Assembly: GCF_902809835.1 (NCBI RefSeq)
Contig: NZ_CADDWM010000011.1
Span: forward strand, 1-64,000
Origin: Agromyces sp. Marseille-P2726
Lineage (GTDB): Bacteria > Actinomycetota > Actinomycetes > Actinomycetales > Microbacteriaceae
Reading direction: 5' to 3'
Length of the DNA stretch: 64,000 bases
Position 1 is the stretch's first letter; every line of letters starts with the position of its first letter. A program made the translations under genes and the position numbers. This document shows positions 8,909-17,246 of the stretch, in pieces. The notes beneath the pieces were generated by a model that was not told the DNA's origin, did no database searches, and worked only from the letters and a program-made list of their open reading frames with translations.

Positions 8909-10342
8909 TCAGCCTCTGATGAGCCCCAGCACCTCGTCGCGGATCGCCGTCATGGTCGCGGCATCCGCCCCCTCGACGTTCAGGCGAAGCAGCGGCTCGG
9001 TGTTCGAGGGGCGCACGTTGAACCACCAGAACGGCTCACTCTCGGGGGTGAGGCCGGTGACGGTCAGGCCGTCGAACTCGTCGAAGTCGGCTCGGCCGGT
9101 GAAGGCCTCGACGATGCGGGTGTACGCCGCCGGCACGTCGTCGACCGTGGAGTTCACCTCGCCCGAGAGCGCGTAGGGCGTGAACCGGGCGGCGACCTCG
9201 GAGAGCGGGGCCTGCTGCGCACCGAACTCGGCGAGCAGGTGCATCGCCGCGAGCATGCCGTTGTCGGCGCCCCAGAAGTCGCGGAAGTAGTAGTGCGCCG
9301 AGTGCTCACCGCCGAACACGGCACCCGTCTCGTTCATGCGGTCCTTGATGAGGGAGTGCCCGACGCGGGTGCGGATGGCGGTGGCGCCGGCCGCCTCGAT
9401 CGTCTCGGGCACGTATCGCGAGGTGATGAGGTTGTGGATCACCGCGATCTGCTGCTCGCCCGCCGCGCGCACGCGCTCGATCTCGCGCAGCGCGACGATG
9501 GCGGCGACCGCCGACGGGCTCACGGCCCCACCCAGCTCGTCGATCACGAAGCACCGGTCGGCGTCGCCGTCGAAGGCGAGCCCGAGGTCGGCGCCGTGCT
9601 CGACCACAGCCCGCTGCAGGTCGACGAGGTTCGCCGGCTCGAGCGGGTTCGCCTCGTGATTGGGGAACGAACCGTCGAGCTCGAAGTACAGCGGCACGAT
9701 CTCGACAGGGAGCGGGGGAAGCCCGGCTGCCTCGCCGAGGACCGCCGGGACCGTGAGTCCACCCATGCCGTTGCCGGCGTCGACGACCATCTTCAGCGGT
9801 CGGATGCCGCTCAGGTCGACGAGCGAGCGGAGGTACGCGGCGTAGTCGGCCAGCACATCGACCTCGACGGCGGTGCCCGGCCTCGCGGCATCCGTGATGC
9901 CCTCATCGAGGTACTCGGCGGCCCGATCGCGGATCGCCGCGAGCCCGGTGTCGAGCGAGATGCCCTGCGCGCCCGCCCTCGAGAACTTGATGCCGTTGTA
10001 GGCGGCCGGGTTGTGGCTCGCCGTGAACATCGCGGCGGGCGCGTTCATGGATCCCGACGCGAAGTAGGTCTCGTCGGTCGAGCAGAGCCCGATCGACACC
10101 ACGTCGGCGCCCCGCCGCGTGGCTCCGCGGGCGAAGGCGGCAGCGAATCGGGGCGAGGAGTCGCGCATGTCGTGCCCGACGACCACCCTCGCACCTGCGG
10201 CGCCGACCTCGTCGACGAACGCGGCGCCGAGCGCCTCGACGATCTCGTCGTTCAGGCCCTCGCCCACGAGTCCGCGCACGTCGTACGCCTTCACCACCGC
10301 GTCGAGGCGCGCGCGACCGTCGGAGGAAGCAGGGGGGTTCAT
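8909..10342 (-). CDS. manB: Phosphomannomutase/phosphoglucomutase
   Basis: 477 residues of the alpha-D-phosphohexomutase family. The catalytic phosphoserine loop TASHNP is at 107-112 (Ser109), the metal-binding DGDADR at 258-263, the sugar-binding GEHSAHYYF follows, and the phosphate-binding RPSNTEP is near the C-terminus. It interconverts mannose-6-P and mannose-1-P (or the glucose pair), supplying GDP-mannose or glucose-1-P for glycan synthesis. Substrate preference cannot be read from sequence; the manB call follows the usual actinobacterial position beside DUF3499 and whiB2. Its ATG overlaps the DUF3499 stop. Confidence 0.93.
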   Translation of the reverse strand: MNPPASSDGRARLDAVVKAYDVRGLVGEGLNDEIVEALGAAFVDEVGAAGARVVVGHDMRDSSPRFAAAFARGATRRGADVVSIGLCSTDETYFASGSMNAPAAMFTASHNPAAYNGIKFSRAGAQGISLDTGLAAIRDRAAEYLDEGITDAARPGTAVEVDVLADYAAYLRSLVDLSGIRPLKMVVDAGNGMGGLTVPAVLGEAAGLPPLPVEIVPLYFELDGSFPNHEANPLEPANLVDLQRAVVEHGADLGLAFDGDADRCFVIDELGGAVSPSAVAAIVALREIERVRAAGEQQIAVIHNLITSRYVPETIEAAGATAIRTRVGHSLIKDRMNETGAVFGGEHSAHYYFRDFWGADNGMLAAMHLLAEFGAQQAPLSEVAARFTPYALSGEVNSTVDDVPAAYTRIVEAFTGRADFDEFDGLTVTGLTPESEPFWWFNVRPSNTEPLLRLNVEGADAATMTAIRDEVLGLIRG

Positions 10343-10554
10343 GCCTTGAAACCTACCTCACCGAGCGACACGTGCCGCACGACCTGCCACCCCACCGGGG
10401 CCGACGTGCGCTCGGCGTGGCGGGCGCAGAGATCGTAGCCGCTCGGGTCGCGGGAGCCGGCGAGCGGGCCCAGCGCCGCCATGGAGTCGGCGTAGTCGAA
10501 GGTGAGGGGCGCGACCGCCTCGGCGGGGCAGGCGGGACGGGGGCAGCGTCTCAT
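10339..10554 (-). CDS. DUF3499 family small protein
   Basis: 71 residues beginning MRRCPRPACP. Cys4 and Cys9 plus CARH (Cys43, His46) could bind zinc, and a YADSMAALGPLA stretch is typical of DUF3499. The family is conserved in Actinobacteria next to phosphomannomutase and the zincin-like gene, and its function is unknown. The stop overlaps the manB start by four bases, indicating coupling. Longer reading frames upstream run antisense to the divergent gene and are rejected. A TACTCT hexamer (10564-10569) lies 9 bases before the ATG. Confidence 0.85.
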   Translation of the reverse strand: MRRCPRPACPAEAVAPLTFDYADSMAALGPLAGSRDPSGYDLCARHAERTSAPVGWQVVRHVSLGEVGFKA

Positions 10555-10563
10555 GGCTCGACC

Positions 10564-10592
10564 AGAGTATCGAGCGGGCCGGACATTACGAT
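10564..10592. promoter_or_regulatory. Divergent -10 elements for DUF3499 and the zincin-like gene
   Basis: In the 45-base divergent spacer, the minus strand carries TACTCT at 10564-10569, 9 bases before the DUF3499 ATG. The plus strand carries TACGAT at 10587-10592, 7 bases before the ATG at 10600. Both positions suit leaderless transcripts, although the plus-strand start also has a GGAGGG Shine-Dalgarno-like run immediately upstream. No clear -35 boxes are visible. Confidence 0.4.
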
Positions 10593-10599
10593 GGAGGGT

Positions 10600-11040
10600 A
10601 TGGCTCGTTCCCGTCGTGTCGCCGCACCGCGCTCGCCCCGACGCCTCGCACGGGACCGGCACGGACGTGGCATGCGCCCCGCGGTCACCGGGCCCCACCT
10701 CGAGCCCATCCGCCCGCGGATCGACGAGTTCGACTTCACGATCGCGTCGCCGGCAGCGTACCTGCGCGGGTTGTGGCCCGAGCTCGAGGGCGTGGTGTTC
10801 GAGGTGGCGCAGGCGCCCGCCGAGGCGTTGCACGGCGACCACGTCGACCGGTGGCGGGTCTCGCACGACGAGCGGCGCATCACCTTCTATCGCCTGCCGA
10901 TCGTACGATTCCTGCGGCTCCAGGAGGGCGAGGACCGCGACGAGAAGCTGCTCGTCGAGAGCTGCGTGTTCCGCGCCGTCGCCGAACTGCTCGACCGGGA
11001 CCCCTGGGAGCTCGCCCCCGGGCGCTACCGTCACTTCTGA
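10600..11040 (+). CDS. Zincin-like metallopeptidase family protein lacking HExxH
   Basis: 146 residues. After a basic N-terminus with RDRHGRGMR, the rest matches the small actinobacterial 'metallopeptidase family protein' group (PF06262-like): FDFTIASPAAYLRGLWPEL, RRITFYRLPIVRFLRL, then the C-terminal helix. Where catalytic members have HExxH, this sequence has VESCVFRAVAELL, so the zinc ligands are missing and proteolysis is unlikely. ATG 10600 is preceded by GGAGGG; ATG 10591 in the same frame is an alternative. It is divergent from DUF3499 and convergent with the DUF5719 gene. Function unknown. Confidence 0.8.
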   Translation: MARSRRVAAPRSPRRLARDRHGRGMRPAVTGPHLEPIRPRIDEFDFTIASPAAYLRGLWPELEGVVFEVAQAPAEALHGDHVDRWRVSHDERRITFYRLPIVRFLRLQEGEDRDEKLLVESCVFRAVAELLDRDPWELAPGRYRHF

Positions 11041-11050
11041 CCGGGCCGGC

Positions 11051-12499
11051 TCAACGGGGATACACCTGCAGCGGCGAGTCGAGCGGCCCCGGGGGCTGCA
11101 CCGCCATCGAGGCCAACTCGTCGGCGCCGCTGAACGACACCGACGCGTGCACGCCCTGCGTCCCGCCGAGCACCACGCGGTCGCCGTCGACGGCGACGGA
11201 TGCCGCACCCGCTGCGGGCACCGAGACGACGCGCTCCCCGCCGGCTCCGGTCACCGTCGCCTCCACTGCCGCGCCGCCCGGGTTGACGAGGTGCAGGGTC
11301 GGCGACGGACCAGGAGGCACCGCCACGACGGCAGACTCGAGCAGCGGCGCCGTGGCGACGGTCCACGCCAGGTCGGACGGCGCCGACGCGTCGGTCTGGC
11401 CCTCGGCTCCGCCCACGGTGGTGCGAGCGGCCGCCACGACGGGGGCGTCGGCCTCGATGCGCAGGGTGTACACCCCTGCTTCGAGCGTGCCGAGCGGCAC
11501 ATCGAGCACCTGCCCGGGCTGGAGCGTCGTCTCGATCGTGTCTCCCCCGCTGCCCGACTCGGCGACGACGCCGATCGACCCCTCCACGGCCTCGCCTCCG
11601 GGTGCGAAGAGTCGCACGACCGGGTGATCGTCGCCATCGGCGTGATCCTCCGTCGCCTCGACGCCGCCCGCCTGCGGAACGGGCACGCCCGGGATCACCT
11701 GACTCGTCGCGGGCGCCGCCGTCGCGCCCGTCAACTCGATGCCGGCGGGCGCGAGGCCGACGACCACCGAGTGCTCGAGGCTCGCCGCGATCGCGCCGCC
11801 GGTGCTGGACACGTGCACCACGGGTGAGACGACGTCCGGTGCGAGGCCGGCCAGGGAGAGCACACGCTGGGTGCCGGCGGGCACGATGATGCCGAGCGCG
11901 GAGGGAGCGTCGACCGCTCCTGCCTCGCCGAAGACCCGGACGTCGACCGTCGCTGCGACCGCGGTCGGGTTGGCCAGCAGCACGAGGCCGGACCGCCCCA
12001 GGTTGGTCGCACCCGCGACCAGCCACGACTCGGCGACGGCCTCGGCGCACGCCGTGGCGGCGAAGCCCCGGAGCGTCTCGGAGTCGACGGCCTGCGACTG
12101 CGCACCGGCGAGCATCCCGGCATCGACGCCGCCCGGTTCGGCGGCGATGGCAACGGGGGTTCCGTCGGCACCGGCACCCGCGTCCTCGGACGCCTCGAGC
12201 TGGGTCTCCTCCAGCACGGCGTCCGCCGGCTCGGCGGCGGTGACGATGGTCGCCGGCCCGACCGACGTGACCGCCGTCGCGGCCGCGGCGTCCTCGCCCA
12301 GCGTGAGCAGCGGGCCGGGACACACGCGCTGCTGTCGGCTCTCCGCCGGCCGCACGAGCACCGAGGGCGGTTCGGCGCGATGATCGGGCCACGGGATGTA
12401 GGCAGCCGCGGCCAGCAGGCCGACCGCGAGCGCAGCCGCCCCCAGGAACCCGAGCGCTCGGATGCCGCCTCGAATCAGCGTCCTCCGGTCAACGGCCAT
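11051..12499 (-). CDS. DUF5719 family membrane-anchored protein
   Basis: 482 residues. A short basic start (MAVDRRTLIRGGIRALGFLG) leads into one membrane helix at about 15-37; the remainder is exported, alanine/valine/glycine rich and predicted beta-rich, with repeated LFAPGGEAVEGSIGVVAE and LVNPGGAAVEATVTG motifs. This matches actinobacterial DUF5719 proteins found next to a large glycosyltransferase and whiB2. Its start overlaps the end of the glycosyltransferase gene by 11 bases, so the two are probably translationally coupled and may work together in envelope glycan synthesis. No catalytic residues were recognised. Confidence 0.8.
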   Translation of the reverse strand: MAVDRRTLIRGGIRALGFLGAAALAVGLLAAAAYIPWPDHRAEPPSVLVRPAESRQQRVCPGPLLTLGEDAAAATAVTSVGPATIVTAAEPADAVLEETQLEASEDAGAGADGTPVAIAAEPGGVDAGMLAGAQSQAVDSETLRGFAATACAEAVAESWLVAGATNLGRSGLVLLANPTAVAATVDVRVFGEAGAVDAPSALGIIVPAGTQRVLSLAGLAPDVVSPVVHVSSTGGAIAASLEHSVVVGLAPAGIELTGATAAPATSQVIPGVPVPQAGGVEATEDHADGDDHPVVRLFAPGGEAVEGSIGVVAESGSGGDTIETTLQPGQVLDVPLGTLEAGVYTLRIEADAPVVAAARTTVGGAEGQTDASAPSDLAWTVATAPLLESAVVAVPPGPSPTLHLVNPGGAAVEATVTGAGGERVVSVPAAGAASVAVDGDRVVLGGTQGVHASVSFSGADELASMAVQPPGPLDSPLQVYPR

Positions 12500-15400
12500 C
12501 GTCGTCTCCCTTCGACGCGGGCTCGAGGGCATGGTCGGGCTCGGCGTCCGCGTCGGCCCCCGGCTCTGCACCGGCCTCGGGCTCTGCACCGGGCTCGGGC
12601 TCTGCACCGGCCTCGGGCTCTGCACCGGGCCCGGGCTCTGCACCGGGCCCGGGCTCTCCGCCGGGCTCGGCGTCCGCGTCGGCGCCGGGCTCGGGCTCGG
12701 CCGCCGCTTCGGAGTCTGCTCCGACCGCCGCACCGGCCTCGGGGGCGGGCGAAGCGGAGCCGCCGTCACCGCCTCGAGCACCTCGGCCGCGACGCGGCAT
12801 CCGCCGATCGGGCTCGCGACCGGCACCGGTCGGGATCGACAGGAGCAGCGCAGCCAGGATCACGATCACCTGCACGGTCGTGATGAGGGCGCCGATCCAG
12901 CCGCCTGCCGCCGCGGGAATGCGGGCCGCCGGCTCATCGGGCACGGCGGAGGGGAAACGCCAGAGGGTGCCGAAATCGGTTCGGCCGACGGGTATGAGTG
13001 CCGGGTTCCCATCGAGCGCCGTCCGGGCACGCGCCTCCGCCTGCCCCGCCTCGCGGTCGTCGTCGCGTGCGGGCGCCAGCAGCACGAACGCGACCCCGAA
13101 GTCTCTCACGGCGGCCTCGGGGTCGAACCCGCTCCGTGAGGCGAGGTTGCCGGCCACGGTCGCGAGCTCCTCGTCGTCGGCACTCAGGTCTGTGCTCGTC
13201 TGGTCGAGGGTGGACTGATCGTCGAGCGTCGCACCGCTACCGTGTTCGAGCGTCGCGCGCATGCCGCCGTCGGACTCGGGCTGCATCACGAGCGTGGTGA
13301 CCCTCGGGTCGGAGTCGGCCTGCGCGACGACGTACGCCGGAAGGCTCCGCTCGCCCGCAGGTGAGAGCGGGACGTCGTCCGTGGCGATCGCGACAACGGC
13401 GGGGATCACCGCCACCATGGAGACGACCGCGATCGCTCCGCCGATCAGCGCGGATCCCCGACGGATGGCGGAGATCGCCATCACGGCGGCGAGCGTGAGG
13501 CCGAGCCAGGCGAGGCTCAGGCCCCCACCGGCCCAGACCGGCACGACGTCGGGTCCGACGATCGCGACCGACACGTGCGTGGCCGCGACGGCGGTCGCGA
13601 ACCCGAGCACCACGACGCCGAGCGCGAGGAGTGCCCGACGGATGCCGGGCACGATCACGGACGCGAGCGCGGCGAGCACGAGTGGGATCACCAGTACGCC
13701 GGCGATCACCCTCGGGTCGACATCCCAGACGCCGGCGAGGAGTTCGTCCCATCGGCCCCATCCTCCGCTGGGATGCCCGAGTGCGAGCTGCCAGACCGTC
13801 GGCGTCGGCCCGCCGACGGGCACGCCCGGGTCGGCCAGCAACGCCATGGGCGTGCCGCGCTGCACCTGCTCGACGATGAGCGGCAGGGCGAGCGCCAGCG
13901 CCGGGATGGGAAGCCCGGCCAGCCGCACGGCCGCCGGGCCGCTCACCGCCAGGGCGGCCATCCAGGCGATGACGAGTGCGGGCGCCAGGCTGGGCGATGC
14001 GGCGATGACGGCCGCGAAGAGCAGGGAGGCGGTCGCCGCCGCAGCCCACGAGGTGGCGGCGCCGAACACCGCGAACGCGAGCCACCCGAGCAGCACGTGG
14101 GCGACGACGGCACCGGGCCGGCCCTCGGCGAGTGCGCTGAGGAACGGCGGGGCGACGGCCCAGACGATCGCGGCCAGGGCGCGCAACGAGCCTCGCTCGG
14201 TCAGCCGGGATGCCGCGAACCATGCGCCCATCGCCGCGGCCGGCAGCGCGACGAGCCAGGCCAGCACGAGCGCGAACGACGGCGACCAGAAGGTCAGGGA
14301 ACCCAGCACGGCGAGCGCACCGGCGAACGGGTCGGCCGCCCCGACGAAGCCCGTGCCGACATCGCGCCATCCATATGCGGCGTTGCGCCAGAGCTCCGCG
14401 AAGCCCGAGAGCGGGAGCAGCGCGCCGCCTCCGACTCCCGTCGCGCCGATCAGCCACGAGAACAGTGCGACGGACGCCACGATCGAACCGAGCAGCACCC
14501 AGCCCCCGCCCGTGCCGAGGAACTGCAGCTCGTCGGTGCGCCCTCGTGCGCGCACCTTGCGTTCCTCGGCCGCGGCCTGCCGACGACGCCGCACCTCATC
14601 GGGTTGCATGCGCAGCGGGGCGATGGCCGACCACCCGGTGGTGCGGGCCGATCTCAGCACACGGCGCGAACGACCTACGCGCAGGCCCGAGAACATGGTC
14701 GTGAGCGCTGCGGCGAACTCGCCCGGGATCGAACCGGGCTGCTTCAGCAGCAGGAGTCGTACCGACCGGATCACGGCGAGCGGCAGGAAGCTCAGCCAGT
14801 GGAGCGGCACGGCCCACGCGGGCGCGTAGGCGAGCCGTCGGTGCAGCGCCGCCGCGCGCGCGGCGCGAGCCCGTCGGCGCCTCGACCGCCCACGTTCATC
14901 GCGGGGTGGGCCGGCGACGCCGGCTCCGGCGAAGCGCACGCGGGCCTCGGGCACGACGCTCACGCGGTGGCCGGCGAGCCGGGCACGCACGCCGAGGTCG
15001 AGCGCATCGTCGATCGTCGGCAGCGCCGGGTCGAATCCGTCGAGCGCCTGCCAGACCGCATGGCGCACGAGGATCCCGGCCGGTTCGAGGCCGAGCACGT
15101 CGCTCAGCCGGTCGTGTTGCCCCTGGTCCAACTCGTCGACGACGATCGGCACGCTCCGCCCGAACCGGGTCATGGTGCGCCCGAGCGCTGCGATGCGTCG
15201 GGGTTCGTCCCACTTCACGAGCTTCGGGCCCGCGACGGCGACCGAGCGGGCGGTCTCGAGGGTCGCCAGCAGGGAACCGAGTGCTCCGGCATCCGGTGCC
15301 GAGTCCTCGGCGAGGAGCCAGAGCGCGTCGGCGTCCGACGCGGGGGCATCCAGCACCCGCTCCCCCGCACGCACGGCGTCTCCGAAGGGGAGCGGTTCGC

Positions 15401-15584
15401 CCGCGTCGACGATGTGCGATGCACCGATCGCCGCAACCTGCTCACGTGCATCGGCATCCGCTTCGGTGAGCACGACCACGAGCGCGTCGGGAGTGCGATC
15501 CTGGGCGCGGATCGCGTCGAGGGTGTGCCTGAGGCGGTCGCCGCCATGGTGCACGACGAGGATGGCGGTGACTCTGGGGAACAT
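12489..15584 (-). CDS. Large membrane glycosyltransferase (GT2 domain plus polytopic domain)
   Basis: 1031 residues. Residues 1 to about 230 form a GT2 (GT-A) domain: VTAILVVHHGGDRLRHTLDAI at the start, LWLLAEDSAPDAGAL in the acidic-motif position, and GFDPALPTIDDALDLGVRA later. A basic linker precedes about a dozen membrane helices (360-900) with an extracytoplasmic loop. The last 80 residues are a low-complexity Glu/Pro/Gly/Ala tail encoded by 18-base repeats. It probably transfers a sugar from an activated donor onto a lipid-linked or wall acceptor; donor and acceptor are unknown. A minus-strand TAGGCT 7 bases before the ATG suggests a leaderless start. It is upstream of and overlaps the DUF5719 gene. 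Confidence 0.88.
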   Translation of the reverse strand: MFPRVTAILVVHHGGDRLRHTLDAIRAQDRTPDALVVVLTEADADAREQVAAIGASHIVDAGEPLPFGDAVRAGERVLDAPASDADALWLLAEDSAPDAGALGSLLATLETARSVAVAGPKLVKWDEPRRIAALGRTMTRFGRSVPIVVDELDQGQHDRLSDVLGLEPAGILVRHAVWQALDGFDPALPTIDDALDLGVRARLAGHRVSVVPEARVRFAGAGVAGPPRDERGRSRRRRARAARAAALHRRLAYAPAWAVPLHWLSFLPLAVIRSVRLLLLKQPGSIPGEFAAALTTMFSGLRVGRSRRVLRSARTTGWSAIAPLRMQPDEVRRRRQAAAEERKVRARGRTDELQFLGTGGGWVLLGSIVASVALFSWLIGATGVGGGALLPLSGFAELWRNAAYGWRDVGTGFVGAADPFAGALAVLGSLTFWSPSFALVLAWLVALPAAAMGAWFAASRLTERGSLRALAAIVWAVAPPFLSALAEGRPGAVVAHVLLGWLAFAVFGAATSWAAAATASLLFAAVIAASPSLAPALVIAWMAALAVSGPAAVRLAGLPIPALALALPLIVEQVQRGTPMALLADPGVPVGGPTPTVWQLALGHPSGGWGRWDELLAGVWDVDPRVIAGVLVIPLVLAALASVIVPGIRRALLALGVVVLGFATAVAATHVSVAIVGPDVVPVWAGGGLSLAWLGLTLAAVMAISAIRRGSALIGGAIAVVSMVAVIPAVVAIATDDVPLSPAGERSLPAYVVAQADSDPRVTTLVMQPESDGGMRATLEHGSGATLDDQSTLDQTSTDLSADDEELATVAGNLASRSGFDPEAAVRDFGVAFVLLAPARDDDREAGQAEARARTALDGNPALIPVGRTDFGTLWRFPSAVPDEPAARIPAAAGGWIGALITTVQVIVILAALLLSIPTGAGREPDRRMPRRGRGARGGDGGSASPAPEAGAAVGADSEAAAEPEPGADADAEPGGEPGPGAEPGPGAEPEAGAEPEPGAEPEAGAEPGADADAEPDHALEPASKGDDDGR
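12562..12669. repeat. Six tandem 18-base repeats in the glycosyltransferase C-terminus
   Basis: Six consecutive units of GGCTCTGCACCGGGCTCG with one to three changes each occupy 12562-12669, encoding a repeated Glu-Pro-Gly-Ala-type hexapeptide on the minus strand. Nearly identical CTCGGCGTCCGCGTCGGC blocks flank the array at about 12540 and 12666. The array is in frame and multiples of 18 preserve the frame, so its length can vary without disrupting the gene. Confidence 0.9.
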
Positions 15585-15591
15585 CGGGGCA

Positions 15592-15597
15592 AGCCTA
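15592..15597 (-). promoter_or_regulatory. -10 hexamer of the large glycosyltransferase gene
   Basis: TAGGCT on the minus strand, 7 bases before the ATG at 15584. The spacing suits a leaderless transcript. The 92-base gap to whiB2 shows nothing else recognisable. Confidence 0.5.
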
Positions 15598-15676
15598 AGC
15601 GCCGGTCAGTGCGGCATCGGGAAACCGTGCGGGCGTGCCTCGAAACGACGGGCGGGGCTCTGCGACCGGCAGACGC

Positions 15677-15997
15677 TCAGACGGCGCGCTTGCGCAGCTT
15701 GCGGCGCTCGCGTTCGGACAGGCCACCCCAGATGCCGAACCGCTCGTCGTTCGCGAGGGCGTACTCGAGGCACTCGCCGCGCACCTCGCATCCCGTGCAG
15801 ATGCGCTTCGCGTCGCGAGTGGAGCCGCCCTTCTCGGGGAAGAACGCCTCCGGATCGGTCTGCGCACACAGTGCGTCGCTCTGCCACGCCAGCGGATTGT
15901 CATCGCCGACGCCCAGGCGAACCCCCGGAACGCCCAGTCTCACCGGATCGACGAACCAATCGTCAGGTACTCCAGAACGATATTCAGGGTTTCCCAT
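15677..15997 (-). CDS. whiB2: WhiB-family iron-sulfur transcriptional regulator
   Basis: 106 residues. Four cysteines (44, 67, 70, 76) in the C-x(22)-C-x2-C-x5-C arrangement bind a [4Fe-4S] cluster; GIWGG at 88-92 and the basic tail RERRKLRKR form the turn and DNA-binding part. WhiB2/WhmD-type proteins control septation and division with sigma factors. The symbol rests on sequence type and on proximity to manB, DUF3499 and the zincin gene. ATG 15997 is chosen because GGGAG lies 6 bases upstream; in-frame ATGs at 16042 and 16075 lie at or upstream of the promoter -10 and cannot be used if that promoter is real. Confidence 0.93.
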   Translation of the reverse strand: MGNPEYRSGVPDDWFVDPVRLGVPGVRLGVGDDNPLAWQSDALCAQTDPEAFFPEKGGSTRDAKRICTGCEVRGECLEYALANDERFGIWGGLSERERRKLRKRAV

Positions 15998-16045
15998 ATC
16001 GTCTCCCACCCAGTTGTACCGACCACCCAGAGGGTGTGTCATGAC

Positions 16046-16075
16046 AATTACACCGGTGTAATTCGTGGGAGTCAA
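16046..16075 (-). promoter_or_regulatory. whiB2 promoter overlapped by an 18-base palindrome
   Basis: On the minus strand, TTGACT (16070-16075), a 17-base spacer and TGTAAT (16047-16052) form a near-consensus vegetative promoter. The perfect palindrome AATTACACCGGTGTAATT (16046-16063) covers the -10 box and half of the spacer. A perfect dyad in that position is a strong candidate operator for a repressor, possibly autoregulation by WhiB2 or another dimeric regulator; the binding protein is unknown. Confidence 0.75.
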
Positions 16076-16180
16076 GTCGCAGATCGTAAACCCTCAACCG
16101 CCCGTGGAGGCTTCAACCCGGCTTCGACACGCCGACGCGCACCCGGAACGTTATCTTCCCCCCGAGTGAGGGACACGCCG

Positions 16181-17149
16181 TCACCCTCCTGTCGCCTCCC
16201 GGCGCGCGTCCCACGCGGTGCGCACCATGTCCGCGAGCGAGTGCCGCATGCGCCAGTCGAGGTCTCGAGCGGCGAGCTCGCCCGACGCCACGATGCGGGC
16301 CGGATCACCTGGGCGTCGCGGACCGACCTCGGGCGTGAAGTCGATTCCGGTGACCTCTGCGACCGTGCGCATGATCTCACCAACCGAGACGCCATCCCCC
16401 GAACCCAGGTTGTAGACCGGCTCGAGGCCCTCGCCGGCCTCGAGGCGCCGGGCGGCCACGACGTGCGCGTCGGCGAGGTCGGCCGCGTGGATGTAGTCGC
16501 GCACGCAGGTGCCGTCGGGCGTCGGGTAGTCGTCGCCGTTGATTCGTGGCGTGCGGCCGCCGAGCAGTGCGTCGAAGACGAGCGGGAAGAGGTTGTGCGG
16601 ACTCGGGTCGAACACGTCGCTCGTGCCGGAGCCGACGACGTTGAAGTACCGCAGGCTCGTGTGCCGGAGCCCGGTCGCACGCCCCTGGTCTGCGAGGAGC
16701 CACTCGCCGATGAGCTTCGATTCGCCATAGGGCGACTGGGGGCGCGTCTCGGTCTCCTCGGTGACGAGGTCGACGTCGGGCGTTCCGTACACCGCGGCGC
16801 TCGACGAGAACACCATGCGGTCGACGCCGGCGGCGTCCATCGCGGCGAGGAGCGTCGCTGTGCCGGTCACGTTCTGCTGGTAGGTGTGCAGCGGCTTCGA
16901 GACCGACACGCCGGCGTACTTGTAGCCGGCCAGGTGCACGACCCCGCGAACCTCGTACCGCTGCATCGTCGACTCGAGCTGTGCTCCGTCGAGGATCGTC
17001 CCGTGTACGAACTCCGTGTCGTCGGGAAGGAATGCGTGTCGTCCTGACGAGAGATCGTCCACGACGACGGTGTCGATGCCCTGCGCGGCGAACGCCCGCA
17101 CGACGTGTGCTCCGATGTACCCGGCACCGCCGGTGACCAGCCAACTCAT
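16181..17149 (-). CDS. galE: UDP-glucose 4-epimerase
   Basis: 322 residues, an extended short-chain dehydrogenase. NAD-binding TGGAGYIG at 6-13, SSSAAVYG ending near 122, and the catalytic pair Tyr141/Lys145 (YGESK). It interconverts UDP-glucose and UDP-galactose, feeding Glf and galactosyltransferases in the downstream glycan region. A second copy is at 49376-50356, only moderately similar. The AAGGGCGG stretch before the ATG is a plausible ribosome-binding site. Two GC hairpins lie just upstream. Some GalE-like enzymes act on N-acetylated sugars; this cannot be excluded. Confidence 0.92.
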   Translation of the reverse strand: MSWLVTGGAGYIGAHVVRAFAAQGIDTVVVDDLSSGRHAFLPDDTEFVHGTILDGAQLESTMQRYEVRGVVHLAGYKYAGVSVSKPLHTYQQNVTGTATLLAAMDAAGVDRMVFSSSAAVYGTPDVDLVTEETETRPQSPYGESKLIGEWLLADQGRATGLRHTSLRYFNVVGSGTSDVFDPSPHNLFPLVFDALLGGRTPRINGDDYPTPDGTCVRDYIHAADLADAHVVAARRLEAGEGLEPVYNLGSGDGVSVGEIMRTVAEVTGIDFTPEVGPRRPGDPARIVASGELAARDLDWRMRHSLADMVRTAWDARREATGG

Positions 17150-17162
17150 GCATCCGCCCTTC

Positions 17163-17202
17163 GCGCCCGGTGCGTCCGGGCGCTTCCCCGATCGTATCGG
17201 GG
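17163..17202. other. Two adjacent short hairpins upstream of galE
   Basis: GCGCCCGG-TGCGT-CCGGGCGC (17163-17183) and CCCCGAT-CGT-ATCGGGG (17186-17202) are perfect stems with small loops. They lie between the small membrane gene and galE, both transcribed leftward. They may terminate the upstream transcript (although no U-run follows) or form galE leader structure. Confidence 0.45.
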
Positions 17203-17246
17203 GCGGGCGGCCTCATCCCGGCGCGGCGAGCGCCGGGCGAGCTGGG

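Noticed and set aside
7394-10438. A 1014-codon plus-strand open frame
   Set aside because: It is the antisense shadow of ahcY and manB, both of which have complete family motifs on the minus strand.
12540-12683. Possible CRISPR-like array
   Set aside because: The repeats are contiguous 18-mers without spacers and are in frame within a gene.
15998-16075. Longer WhiB2 with starts at 16042 or 16075
   Set aside because: Both starts lie upstream of or within the predicted -10 region; ATG 15997 has a strong GGGAG ribosome-binding site and gives the usual length.
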